Shown: one piece after another, positions 26,034 to 34,675 of the stretch
How the letters are laid out: every line of letters begins with the position of its first letter
Position numbering within the stretch: the first letter of the stretch is position 1
Source: Flavobacterium sp. RSP15
GTDB lineage: Bacteria > Bacteroidota > Bacteroidia > Flavobacteriales > Flavobacteriaceae
Length of the DNA stretch: 64,000 nt
Assembly (NCBI RefSeq): GCF_003968755.1
Contig: NZ_RYDL01000001.1
Span: 434,001-498,000, forward strand
Direction of reading: 5' to 3'
The notes under the pieces: model-generated
The model's database searches: none
What the model saw: only the letters and a program-made list of their open reading frames with translations
What the model was told of the DNA's origin: nothing
Position numbers and translations under genes: made by a program

Positions 26034-28130
26034 TTACTGGATTGGTTCGAAACTGATTGCCGTTCCTCCTCCTGGAGCTAAATTCAATTTGATTTTTGAT
26101 TTGCTGGTCACTACTATCGTTCTTATTTTATAAGCAATTGGATTGTTTTTCCAATCGGCATCTTTAGCATCTTCATAAATGATGGCTTTGTATTTCATTC
26201 CTTTGGTCAGAAAATCTAATTTAATTTCTGATTTTCTGGCATTCTCATCTGTAATAGCTCCCAAAAACCAGGTTTCCTTTCCTTTTGTTTTTCTGGCTAC
26301 TGTAACATAATCGCCTGGTTCCGCTTCTAAATATTTGCTTTCATCCCAATCTGTTTCTACATCTTTGATAAACTGAAAAGCATCCGGGTATTTCTCATAA
26401 TTTTCTAATAAATCGGCCGCCATTTGCAACGGAGAATACATTGTTACATACAAAGCTAGTTGCTTTGCTAAAGTCGTATGAACCTGCTCCGTTTTATTTT
26501 TATCATAATAACTCATTTTAATTTCAAATATACCCGGTGTATAATCCATAGGTCCTCCCAGTTGTCTGGTAAACGGCAAAATAGTTTCATGCATAGGCGG
26601 ATTCCCAAAACTCCAAGCATTGAATTCATTCCCTCGAGCCGCTTCGGCAGCGATATAATTAGGATATGTTCGTCCGTAACCGGTGGGTCTTGATGATTCG
26701 TGGGAGTTAATCATAATCTTGTAATCCGCGGCACGTCTAACAACAAAATTGAAATGATTCACCATAGATTGCCCGTCATGAAATTCACCACGCGGAATAA
26801 TTTTACCCACATAACCGGTTTTTACCGCTGGATATTCGTGTTTTTTCATCAAATCAAAAGCGCGATCCAAGTGTCTTTCATAATTACTGACAGAACCCGA
26901 TGTTTCATGATGCATGATCATCTGTACATTTTTTGCTTTGGCATAAGCCGAAATTGCAGCAATATCAAAATCCGGATACGGAGTGGTAAAATCAAAAACT
27001 TCCTCTTTCCAGTTTCCGTTCCAATCTTCCCAACCTACATTCCAACCTTCAACAAGTACCCCACCGAAACCATTTTTTGCGGCAAAATCAATGTATCTTT
27101 TCGTGTTTTCCGTGGTAGCACCATGTTTTCCTGAAGCTTTTGGGGCATCTGCAAAATTAGTGGCATTTTGAGAACCGGCATAATCCCAAGTTGAATTCCC
27201 AACATGCATTTCCCACCAAATTCCAACATATTTCATAGGTTTGATCCAAGACGTATCGTCTAATTTTGACGGTTCATTGAGGTTCAAAATCATTTTAGAA
27301 GCCACAATATCTCTGGCATCATCGCTAATCATTATGGTTCTCCAAGGCGATACGCAAGGCGTTTGTAAATAGGCTTTATCGCCAATAGCATTAGGAACCA
27401 ACTCGGCTTTCAATTTGTAATTTATCACATCAGCATTCAGGTGCATGACCGGATAATTGACAACCGCAGCTTCAAAAATGTTGAGATACAAACCTGATGG
27501 TGCTTTCATCATCAAAGGTGTTTGAACCATATATTTTCCCGGAATAGATTTTACTCCAATTCCATTATTCATATTGATTTTGCTGTTATCAATTTCAGAA
27601 AACTTAGTTTCATTGTATTCGTATTCATTGCTGTCAAAATCTCCTGGAATCCAGAATACTTTATTATTTTCGGTCAAATTGAATTGCGTAACCTCATCCG
27701 AAATGATGAAATAATTCAACTCCGCTTGTCTTGGAAAATCGTATCTGAAAGCTACACCTTCATCAAAAACTCTAAAAATGATGTTCATTTTTACTTTAGA
27801 TTCTTTATTTATTAAAGAAACATTAAGCTCATTATACTGATTTTGAATACTGGTTTGTTCCCCTAAAACGGGTTTCCAGGATTCGCTGAAACTTGAAGTT
27901 TTTGAAGTCAGAATTTCAAAATTAGTGTCGAAATCCGGTTTTTCCTTTAATTTTATGCCTAAAAGACTTTCTAAAACAACTGTCTTTTTTTTGTAATTTA
28001 CAGAATATGCCGGTTGGCCATTTCCTACTAATTTAAAATTTAGAGCTAGAGTACCTGATGGAGACTGAACGGTTTGGGCATGTCCAAAACTGAACATAAA
28101 GAGTAGAAAAAGAGAAAAGAAATATTTCAT
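26034..28130 (-). CDS. Glycoside hydrolase family 97 (SusB-like)
   Basis: Protein of 698 residues with signal peptide MKYFFSLFLLFMFSFGHAQ. The frame is open to 28205, but MVFVTCETVIHDYF is not a signal start, so 28130 is chosen. The GH97 pattern is present: KYVGIWWEMHVG near residue 310, GGVLVEGWNVGWEDW, MIMHHETSGS, KTGYVGKIIPRGEFH and GNPPMHETILPFTRQLGGPMDYTPG. GH97 enzymes hydrolyse alpha-glucosides or alpha-galactosides with Ca2+. The glutamate-rich region is characteristic of the inverting SusB type, but the specificity is not certain. It is the last gene of the glycan locus. Confidence 0.93.
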   Translation of the reverse strand: MKYFFSLFLLFMFSFGHAQTVQSPSGTLALNFKLVGNGQPAYSVNYKKKTVVLESLLGIKLKEKPDFDTNFEILTSKTSSFSESWKPVLGEQTSIQNQYNELNVSLINKESKVKMNIIFRVFDEGVAFRYDFPRQAELNYFIISDEVTQFNLTENNKVFWIPGDFDSNEYEYNETKFSEIDNSKINMNNGIGVKSIPGKYMVQTPLMMKAPSGLYLNIFEAAVVNYPVMHLNADVINYKLKAELVPNAIGDKAYLQTPCVSPWRTIMISDDARDIVASKMILNLNEPSKLDDTSWIKPMKYVGIWWEMHVGNSTWDYAGSQNATNFADAPKASGKHGATTENTKRYIDFAAKNGFGGVLVEGWNVGWEDWNGNWKEEVFDFTTPYPDFDIAAISAYAKAKNVQMIMHHETSGSVSNYERHLDRAFDLMKKHEYPAVKTGYVGKIIPRGEFHDGQSMVNHFNFVVRRAADYKIMINSHESSRPTGYGRTYPNYIAAEAARGNEFNAWSFGNPPMHETILPFTRQLGGPMDYTPGIFEIKMSYYDKNKTEQVHTTLAKQLALYVTMYSPLQMAADLLENYEKYPDAFQFIKDVETDWDESKYLEAEPGDYVTVARKTKGKETWFLGAITDENARKSEIKLDFLTKGMKYKAIIYEDAKDADWKNNPIAYKIRTIVVTSKSKIKLNLAPGGGTAISFEPIQ

Positions 28131-28222
28131 TTTGAATGATTTTTTGAATTGATAAAAGTAAATAAAATAGTCGTGTATCACAGTCTCACATGTAACAAAT
28201 ACCATTATTTTGTTTAAAAAAA

Positions 28223-28246
28223 CCCTTCAGTACAAATACTGAAGGG
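28223..28246 (-). terminator. Terminator hairpin after the GH3 gene
   Basis: A 10-bp perfect stem CCCTTCAGTA / TACTGAAGGG with a 4-base loop. It lies between the GH3 gene (ending 28272) and GH97 (starting 28130), with a T run on the minus strand. GH97 could still be transcribed by read-through or from its own start. Confidence 0.85.
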
Positions 28247-28271
28247 CCGATCATAAATTAATAAACCAAAT

Positions 28272-30572
28272 CTATTTAATCAACTCAAAACTAACTTTCC
28301 GGTCCGTGTTCGAATCTGTTCCTACAAAAACTTGAAAAGTTCCCGGTTCTGCAATAAACTTCAAATCCGAATTATAAAATTTCAATTCTTTTAATGAAAT
28401 TTCGAAAGTAACTGTCTGTTTTTCTCCTTTTTTAATTGCTATTTTCTGGAATCCTTTTAACTCTTTGACTGGTCTTGTAACCGTACCCACTAAATCCCTT
28501 ATATATAATTGAACGACTTCCTTACCATCAAAATTTCCGGTATTGGTGACATCAACAGTCACACTTAATTTCTCGATGAAACTCATTTTATCTGCTGATA
28601 TTCTCAAATTCGAGTACTCAAAAGTGGTGTAACTCAATCCAAATCCAAAAGGATATAAAGGTTCATTTCTTTCGTCGATATAATTCGATCTGAATTTTTC
28701 GAACTTCCCTTCTTTGTTCCCTAAAGGTCTTCCTGTATTTTTTTGGTTGTAATAAATAGGTACCTGCCCTACGCTTCTAGGGAAAGTAGCAGTCAATTTT
28801 CCCGAAGGATTTTCATCGCCAAACAAAACATCAGCAATTGAACTGCCTGCTTCACTACCGGCAAACCAAGTATTCAAAATAGCAGGAACGGTTTCGTTTT
28901 CCTGAACCAAAACCAATGGACGGCCAGTAAATAAAACCAAAACCACCGGTTTTCCCGTTTTCAATAAGGCTTGCAATAAGTCTTTTTGCGCTTGTGGAAT
29001 TTCTAAGTTCGTTCTGCTGCTGCTTTCTCCGGACATTTCTGCTGATTCTCCAAGTGCGGCAACAATTACATCCGATTGATTCGCAATTTTCAAGGCTTCC
29101 TCCAATAATTCTTCGGGAGTTCTGACATCGCGATGTAAGGTTTTGCCAAACATAGTTGCTTTTTCCTCGAAAGCGGCATCATAATCCAGATTGCTTCCTT
29201 TGGCGTAAAGCACTTTGGTCGAATTCCCAACCACTTCTTTGATTCCTGTCAAAAGTGAAATGGATTTATCCTGATTTGTGGCTACACTCCAGGTTCCAGC
29301 CATATTTTCTTTGGCATCAGCCAAGGGTCCGATTAAAGCAATAGTTCCTGACTTTTTTAAAGGAAGCAACTGATTTTGATTCTTTAATAAAACTAAAGAC
29401 TGAGAAGCCGTTTTTCGAGCTTCCGCTCTGTTGCTGGCGGTGAATATTTCTGTTTTAGCTCTTTTAGCATCTGTGTAGCGATACGGATCATGGAACAAGC
29501 CCAAATTATATTTGGCATTTAAAATAAGACGAACGGCATTATCGATTTGTTCGATGCTAACTTTTCCTTCCTCCACTGATTTCTTTAAAGTCGTCAGAAA
29601 ACCTTCGCCCACCATATCCATTTCAATTCCGGCATTTAATGCCAAAGCCGATACGGTTTGTAAATCTCCCATTCCGTGCTCAATCATTTCAGGAATTCCT
29701 GTAAAATCAGTAACCACAAAACCGTCAAATCCCCATTGCTTGCGCAACACATCCGTCATTAACCATTTATTTCCGGTTGCGGGAATTCCATCTACTTCAT
29801 TAAAAGAAGCCATAACCGAACCAACTCCCGCATCAACAGCGGCTTTGTAAGGTGGAAAATAATCATTGTACATCCTGATTCGACTCATGTCAACCGTATT
29901 GTAATCACGTCCTGCTTCGGGCGCGCCGTATAAAGCAAAATGTTTGACACAAGCCAAAATGGTATTATTAAGAGACAAATCATCTCCCTGATACCCTTGG
30001 ACCATTGCTTTTGAAATTTGGCTTCCCAAAAACGGATCTTCACCCGAACCTTCGGAAACTCTTCCCCAGCGAGGATCTCGGGAAATATCAACCATAGGAG
30101 AAAAAGTCCAGTTGATTCCATCAGCACTGGCTTCTTGTGCTGCAATTTGAGCACTTCGTTCTATCAGTTTCATATCCCATGTACAAGACAATCCAAGCGG
30201 AATAGGAAAGGTCGTTTCATACCCGTGAATTACGTCCATCCCAAAAAGCAACGGAATTTTTAATCGGCTTTTTTCGACCGCGATCTTTTGAACTTCATAT
30301 ATTTTTTGAACTGATTTGATGTTGAATAAACCACCCACTTTACCTTCTTCGATATTCTTTGCGACATTGGAACTGTTAGCCTGACCCGTGGTAATATCTC
30401 CCGAAGTAGGTAAATTTAATTGCCCTATTTTTTCTTCCAAAGTCATTTTAGAAAGTAACACTGAAACGAATTCTGTTTTCGGTTTAATTTTAACGTTCTT
30501 TTTAGTTGTCTTTTTTTGGCTGTAGCCAAAAAGAGAAATTCCAAAAATTAATATAATAAGTTTAATTTTCAT
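28272..30572 (-). CDS. bglX: Glycoside hydrolase family 3 beta-glucosidase
   Basis: Protein of 766 residues. A signal peptide, MKIKLIILIFGISLFGYSQ, supports the start at 30572. The 30 codons upstream in the same frame come from a decayed gene. GH3 motifs are present: MTLEEKIGQLN, FGMDVIHGYETTFPIPLGLSCTWD, FSPMVDISRDPRWGR, GEDPFLGS and FVVTDFTGIPE with the catalytic Asp. The C-terminal half is the beta-sandwich and fibronectin III-like domain (YPFGFGLSYTTFEY). It removes glucose from beta-glucan oligosaccharides, most likely in the periplasm. Confidence 0.95.
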   Translation of the reverse strand: MKIKLIILIFGISLFGYSQKKTTKKNVKIKPKTEFVSVLLSKMTLEEKIGQLNLPTSGDITTGQANSSNVAKNIEEGKVGGLFNIKSVQKIYEVQKIAVEKSRLKIPLLFGMDVIHGYETTFPIPLGLSCTWDMKLIERSAQIAAQEASADGINWTFSPMVDISRDPRWGRVSEGSGEDPFLGSQISKAMVQGYQGDDLSLNNTILACVKHFALYGAPEAGRDYNTVDMSRIRMYNDYFPPYKAAVDAGVGSVMASFNEVDGIPATGNKWLMTDVLRKQWGFDGFVVTDFTGIPEMIEHGMGDLQTVSALALNAGIEMDMVGEGFLTTLKKSVEEGKVSIEQIDNAVRLILNAKYNLGLFHDPYRYTDAKRAKTEIFTASNRAEARKTASQSLVLLKNQNQLLPLKKSGTIALIGPLADAKENMAGTWSVATNQDKSISLLTGIKEVVGNSTKVLYAKGSNLDYDAAFEEKATMFGKTLHRDVRTPEELLEEALKIANQSDVIVAALGESAEMSGESSSRTNLEIPQAQKDLLQALLKTGKPVVLVLFTGRPLVLVQENETVPAILNTWFAGSEAGSSIADVLFGDENPSGKLTATFPRSVGQVPIYYNQKNTGRPLGNKEGKFEKFRSNYIDERNEPLYPFGFGLSYTTFEYSNLRISADKMSFIEKLSVTVDVTNTGNFDGKEVVQLYIRDLVGTVTRPVKELKGFQKIAIKKGEKQTVTFEISLKELKFYNSDLKFIAEPGTFQVFVGTDSNTDRKVSFELIK

Positions 30573-30822
30573 TTTGTCTGTTTTTTGTTTGTTGGAACAT
30601 CCAATCATAAATTTCTTGGTTGTCATACACACGCGGCCAACTGTCGTGGTTTGCATTATCAAAAATGGTTAATTCCACATTGAAGTTCTTTGGAATGTGC
30701 AAAACGTAATTTAGTTCGTGATTTTTAACGACTTCCGTTTTAATTTTCCCGTTGCTCTCAGTTTGAGAAAAAGAATTCCATTACATTAAAAAGGCGAGTA
30801 TTAAAATTAGACCTTTCATCAT
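30562..30822 (-). pseudogene. Remnant of an alpha/beta-hydrolase (esterase-like) gene
   Basis: Reading leftward from the ATG at 30822 or 30819 gives MKGLILILAFLM then TAG-free text broken by TAA, followed by WNSFSQTESNGKIKTEVVKN, HELNYVLHIPKNFNVEL, TIFDNANHDSWPRV and a frameshift to YDNQEIYDWMFQQTKNRQNEN. The first part looks like the N-terminus of a secreted esterase. The second part looks like its C-terminal His region (NANHDSW), without the central body and GxSxG Ser. So there is a large internal deletion, one early stop and a small frameshift. It overlaps the bglX start by 11 bp. Confidence 0.65.
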
Positions 30823-30825
30823 TAT

Positions 30826-32214
30826 TTAAAAATTATATTTTGTAGAATTAAAGCCCAATTTTGTCAAACCTGGTTTAATTTCCGGAGCGTTCATAAATAA
30901 TTTCCATAATAAACCGGAACGGTGATTTTCAATCATAGGTGCAATTGTACCTTGATCAATAGCTAAATATCGTGGTGTTACCCAGTTATAATGCGGTGAA
31001 AAGGCATCATAAGGCCCTGCAATTCCAACATATTCTGTTCTTTTTTCATCATATAAATAATGAAGAAACTTCATGGACTCTACTGGTGTAAAAGGAAATG
31101 AAGACAGTGCAGCCGTAGGCGTAATTACCCCCAAATCATTGTTAGGCTGGTGTGCTGAATATCCTGTAGAACCATCAGTGTTGCGGGAATAACTAGCCGT
31201 TAATCCCCAACATTTATCTGAATATCCTTTCCATTGGCGTGGATTAGCAATGCAATATTGATTGATGATTTTAGAATGATTTTGGGTCAATGCCCAATAA
31301 TCGGCATATTGATCTTTCAATGTAGTGGGATCTAATCCTAAATAAGAATATTGCGCCCAGAACAAAGGCCCTACATTTCCTGAAGCTCCATTATAATTGA
31401 AAATCACAGGAATTCCATATTGTGATCCTCCATTTGTAATGGCTCCATTTCTGGCCCAAGCCTGATGATAGGCCTGTGCCGAAATAGGATGCGTAGGCGA
31501 AGCGGCACCCAAAACATAGGTAATCAAACATTCGTTGTATCCTTCTAATTTAAAATTCATTTCCCAACCGTATTGCGGAGACCAATGCCAGTAAAGGGCG
31601 TTTTCTCCTTTGGTATACCAATCCCACTCTACTCCTTTCCAAAGTGCATCGGCTTTTGCAGCTAATTCTTTTTCTGAGGCAGAACCATTTTTAAAATATT
31701 CTCTGATGCTTAATAATCCTTGGCACAGGAACGATGTCTCTACTAAATCACCTCCATTATCTTTTATTCCAAAGGGAATTACTTTTCCGGTTGAACCATC
31801 CATCCAATGGGGCCAAGCACCGTGAAACCGTTCTGCTTTTTCGAGAAAATTCATGGCAGTTGTAAGACGTGAAACTGCTTCTGACCGATTTACAAAACCG
31901 CGTTCAATACCTACTATTATTGACATCAACCCAAAACCGGAACCTCCCGTGGTGACAATATTAGCTTCAAAACCAGGATCATTGGTATAATACCGTTCTC
32001 TTGCCAGTTTAGAATTAGGTTCTGCATACTCCCAAAAATACTTGATGGCATCTTTTTGAACCTGATCCAGAACCTCAATATCCGTCAAAGGAACTGTTGG
32101 AGTAACAGGATTTGTTGGCAATGGAGTTCCAGTACCTCCGTTACTCTCCGGAGTTGAGGAAGAACAGGAAATAAAAAAACTAATACAAAATAGTAAACTC
32201 AGAGAAATCTTCAT
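30826..32214 (-). CDS. Glycoside hydrolase of the glucoamylase/GH144 type, lipoprotein
   Basis: Protein of 462 residues with lipobox SFFISC (Cys17) and a Ser/Thr/Pro linker. The family pattern is IKYFWEYAEPNSKLARERYY, TGGSGFGLMSIIVGIERGFV, HGAWPHWMDGSTGKVIPF, KDNGGDLVETSFLCQGLLS, then WDWY, GYNECLITYVLGAASP, CWGLTASY and PHYNWVTPRYLAIDQGTIAPMIENHRSGLLW. This is the PF10091 'glucoamylase' fold; characterised members are endo-beta-1,2-glucanases (GH144), so beta-1,2-glucan is the best guess. It is probably on the outer surface. Confidence 0.85.
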   Translation of the reverse strand: MKISLSLLFCISFFISCSSSTPESNGGTGTPLPTNPVTPTVPLTDIEVLDQVQKDAIKYFWEYAEPNSKLARERYYTNDPGFEANIVTTGGSGFGLMSIIVGIERGFVNRSEAVSRLTTAMNFLEKAERFHGAWPHWMDGSTGKVIPFGIKDNGGDLVETSFLCQGLLSIREYFKNGSASEKELAAKADALWKGVEWDWYTKGENALYWHWSPQYGWEMNFKLEGYNECLITYVLGAASPTHPISAQAYHQAWARNGAITNGGSQYGIPVIFNYNGASGNVGPLFWAQYSYLGLDPTTLKDQYADYWALTQNHSKIINQYCIANPRQWKGYSDKCWGLTASYSRNTDGSTGYSAHQPNNDLGVITPTAALSSFPFTPVESMKFLHYLYDEKRTEYVGIAGPYDAFSPHYNWVTPRYLAIDQGTIAPMIENHRSGLLWKLFMNAPEIKPGLTKLGFNSTKYNF

Positions 32215-32249
32215 TTTAATAAAAATAATAGGATTAATAGTTTTAAGAT

Positions 32250-32279
32250 AAACCCCTAGTTTTAGAAATCTAGGGGTTT
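32250..32279 (-). terminator. Intercistronic hairpin in the glycan operon
   Basis: A 10-bp stem AAACCCCTAG / CTAGGGGTTT with a 10-base loop, between the LamG gene and the GH144 gene. It has only a weak T run on the minus strand, so it may be an attenuator or mRNA stabiliser that lowers expression of the downstream hydrolases. Confidence 0.6.
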
Positions 32280-32287
32280 ACAATCTT

Positions 32288-33190
32288 TTATCTGTTGTCT
32301 TTTTCTAATTTATATAAAGCAACAACTTCATTGTCAGAAAGAGCTGCGTTATAAATTCTAAACTCATCCATCATACCTGTATAATTCAACATCCAACCAT
32401 CCGGAGCGTTCCATGGAGCACCTAAATGTTGCTGGAATCCACCAATAATGAACTTTGAAACATTCGAATTAGCTAAGGTTCCATATCCAAGCCCCCCAGT
32501 AAGAGGATCACTTGCATATCGCTTAGATAGTGATGCAGGCAAATCAAGCTTTTTTCCGTCAATATACATGCTGTAAGTAGAACTGGCCCCATTGTATGTC
32601 CATACCAAATGTTTCCAGGTCCCATACATATTCTTCAAAAGATTATCTCCTGAATGTTCCATAAACTGGCCTGACCATGCAATGCTTGGAGTCACATCTT
32701 TTTGAATATGATTTTTTAATAACATAGTTGCAGCAGGGCCTGTTCCTTCAACTAAAGTAAAAATGTTTCCCCAGAAATCTGATGTTTTTGGTAATGTATA
32801 TAAAGATTGCGCTCCTCCTGTGTGTGGATTTGTATTAATCCACATAGAAACACTAATACTTTTTACATCAACTAAAACGCTTGGTACTGTGCTGTAGGCT
32901 ATAAAAGAACTTGCAGATCCTTTGTAAGCCAAACCTTTGATTCCGTTTCCATAAGTCACATTTGTTCCAACTCCACCAGTTATTCCATTTTTTGAATCTG
33001 AAATAGTATTCTCAAAGCTGAATTTAGTTATTAAATTACCTGCAGCGATTTCATCTGAGCTTTCGTAACCTCCAATTGCTTCATAAGCAATTGGACTGTT
33101 TACGGTGTCGATACTGTCTTCATTGCAGCTCACAAAAAATGAGGAAACCAGAACAGAGGCGAACAAGAAAATATATTTATTTTTTTTCAT
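32288..33190 (-). CDS. LamG (concanavalin-A-like) lipoprotein, putative surface glycan-binding protein
   Basis: Protein of 300 residues with lipobox SFFVSC (Cys22). Residues about 70-290 form a LamG sandwich: GIKGLAYKGSASSFIAYSTV, SISVSMWINTNPHTG, TWKHLVWTYNGASSTYSMYIDGKKL, then FIIGGFQQHLG and MLNYTGMMDEFRIYNAALSDNEVVALY. This pattern is common in surface glycan-binding proteins of SusC/SusD loci, though no catalytic motif is visible. It starts 18 bp after susD. Confidence 0.85.
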   Translation of the reverse strand: MKKNKYIFLFASVLVSSFFVSCNEDSIDTVNSPIAYEAIGGYESSDEIAAGNLITKFSFENTISDSKNGITGGVGTNVTYGNGIKGLAYKGSASSFIAYSTVPSVLVDVKSISVSMWINTNPHTGGAQSLYTLPKTSDFWGNIFTLVEGTGPAATMLLKNHIQKDVTPSIAWSGQFMEHSGDNLLKNMYGTWKHLVWTYNGASSTYSMYIDGKKLDLPASLSKRYASDPLTGGLGYGTLANSNVSKFIIGGFQQHLGAPWNAPDGWMLNYTGMMDEFRIYNAALSDNEVVALYKLEKDNR

Positions 33191-33207
33191 TTTTACTGTT
33201 TTAAGAA

Positions 33208-34671
33208 TTAATATCCAGGATTTTGAGTTGACAATCCAGACGCTTCGCTAATAAAGTTTTGTGGTAAAGGAAACACTTCATGTTTTCCTGCTACAAATGT
33301 TTTGCCATGAACAGCAAAAGCAGCTACAGCGCGAGCAGATCCTGTTCGAACTAAATCAAAAAATCTGTCGTGTTCAAAAGCCATTTCGACTCTTCTTTCT
33401 TTCCAAATTGCAATTTTTATATCCGCTTGTGAGGAGAATGTTGTATTGGCTAATCCGGCTCTAGTTCTTATTTGGTTCAATAAAACAATTGCTTCAGAAG
33501 TTTGATTTAATTCGTTCAGCGCTTCTGCTTTCATTAAGATCACTTCAGCATAACGCAAATACTTGATATTGGTATCTGAATTATCCTGACCAGAATAAGC
33601 GGAAGAATAGGCTTTGTAATTATACATTGGATTATCAGCATCGGCGGGAACTTTTCTTCCATCGTATAAAGTTGCGCCTCTAAACATAATTGTTGCATTT
33701 TTTCTGACATCATTCGCTTCATAAGCATTTAATAAACTTTGAGAAGGCGTATTGAAACCCCAACCCCAACCTTCGGTACCACGAGCACCTTGAGTTTGCG
33801 AATATTGTTTGATTCCTTGAGCAGGAAGAGATCCTCCTACACCTTGAATTTCAAATATAGATTCGGCATCATTTTCTCCAGCTAATCTAAACATAGATGC
33901 ATAATCCGAAACAAGAGAATATCCGGTAACTAAATTGCAATTGTCAATCACTTTTTGCCAATTTTTTTGGTACAAATTTACTTTGGCTAACAAGGCATAA
34001 GCAGCTCCTTGAGAAGCTCTTCCTTTTTCGGAAGCGTTGTAAGCAGCTTTATTTGGTAACGCTGCAATCGCGTCAATTAAATCATTTTCAATAAATGCAT
34101 AGACTTCTGCAGTTGATTTACGCGTTAATTGCATAATTCGATCTTCATCAGAAGAAGGATTTGGCAAACGATCTACAATGGGAACACCACCATAGGTTTT
34201 GACCAAAGTAAAATACATGAAAGCACGCAAAAACTTAGCTTCGCCAATTAATCTACTACGCAATGCAGCATTAGCCTGATCTAATTGAGGAATAATATTT
34301 AATGCTTGGTTGCATCTGTTGATCCCTTCGTAATTGGCTGCAAAAATTTCAGTGGTCGAAGGACTTGATGGATTATAGGTCAAGGCATCTAATAAGTCTT
34401 TATCAGAACCTGTGTCACTTGGTGATGATCCTTTATCGGCATCATCAGAAGCAATACTAGAAACCCCATTCCAAGAAAAGGAAGACATATTCCAATCTAA
34501 AAACTTATTATAAATTGCAGTAACAAAAGTTGCTGCACCGGCATCATTGTTTAATAATGCAACATCTTTGGTAGAAATAGATTCGGTTTGATCTACGTCT
34601 AAATACTCATCTGAACATCCTGAAATAAAGCAAGCGGATAGAACAAAAACGGAGATATATATTTTTTTCAT
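33208..34671 (-). CDS. SusD/RagB family nutrient-binding lipoprotein
   Basis: Protein of 487 residues with lipobox ISGC (Cys19). SusD features include YLDVDQTESISTKDV near the start, TPR-like helices (GEAKFLRAFMYFTLVKTYGGVPIV), then RASQGAAYALLAKVNLYQKNW, YLRYAEVILMKAEALNELNQ and VWKERR-like IWKERRVEMAFEHDRFFDLVRTG. It binds the substrate at the cell surface as a lid for SusC. It starts 4 bp after the susC stop, so the two are tightly coupled. Confidence 0.96.
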   Translation of the reverse strand: MKKIYISVFVLSACFISGCSDEYLDVDQTESISTKDVALLNNDAGAATFVTAIYNKFLDWNMSSFSWNGVSSIASDDADKGSSPSDTGSDKDLLDALTYNPSSPSTTEIFAANYEGINRCNQALNIIPQLDQANAALRSRLIGEAKFLRAFMYFTLVKTYGGVPIVDRLPNPSSDEDRIMQLTRKSTAEVYAFIENDLIDAIAALPNKAAYNASEKGRASQGAAYALLAKVNLYQKNWQKVIDNCNLVTGYSLVSDYASMFRLAGENDAESIFEIQGVGGSLPAQGIKQYSQTQGARGTEGWGWGFNTPSQSLLNAYEANDVRKNATIMFRGATLYDGRKVPADADNPMYNYKAYSSAYSGQDNSDTNIKYLRYAEVILMKAEALNELNQTSEAIVLLNQIRTRAGLANTTFSSQADIKIAIWKERRVEMAFEHDRFFDLVRTGSARAVAAFAVHGKTFVAGKHEVFPLPQNFISEASGLSTQNPGY

Positions 34672-34675
34672 ACTC

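Noticed and set aside
28131..28205. Upstream extension of GH97
   Set aside because: MVFVTCETVIHDYF has no signal-peptide shape, while the internal Met gives a typical one.
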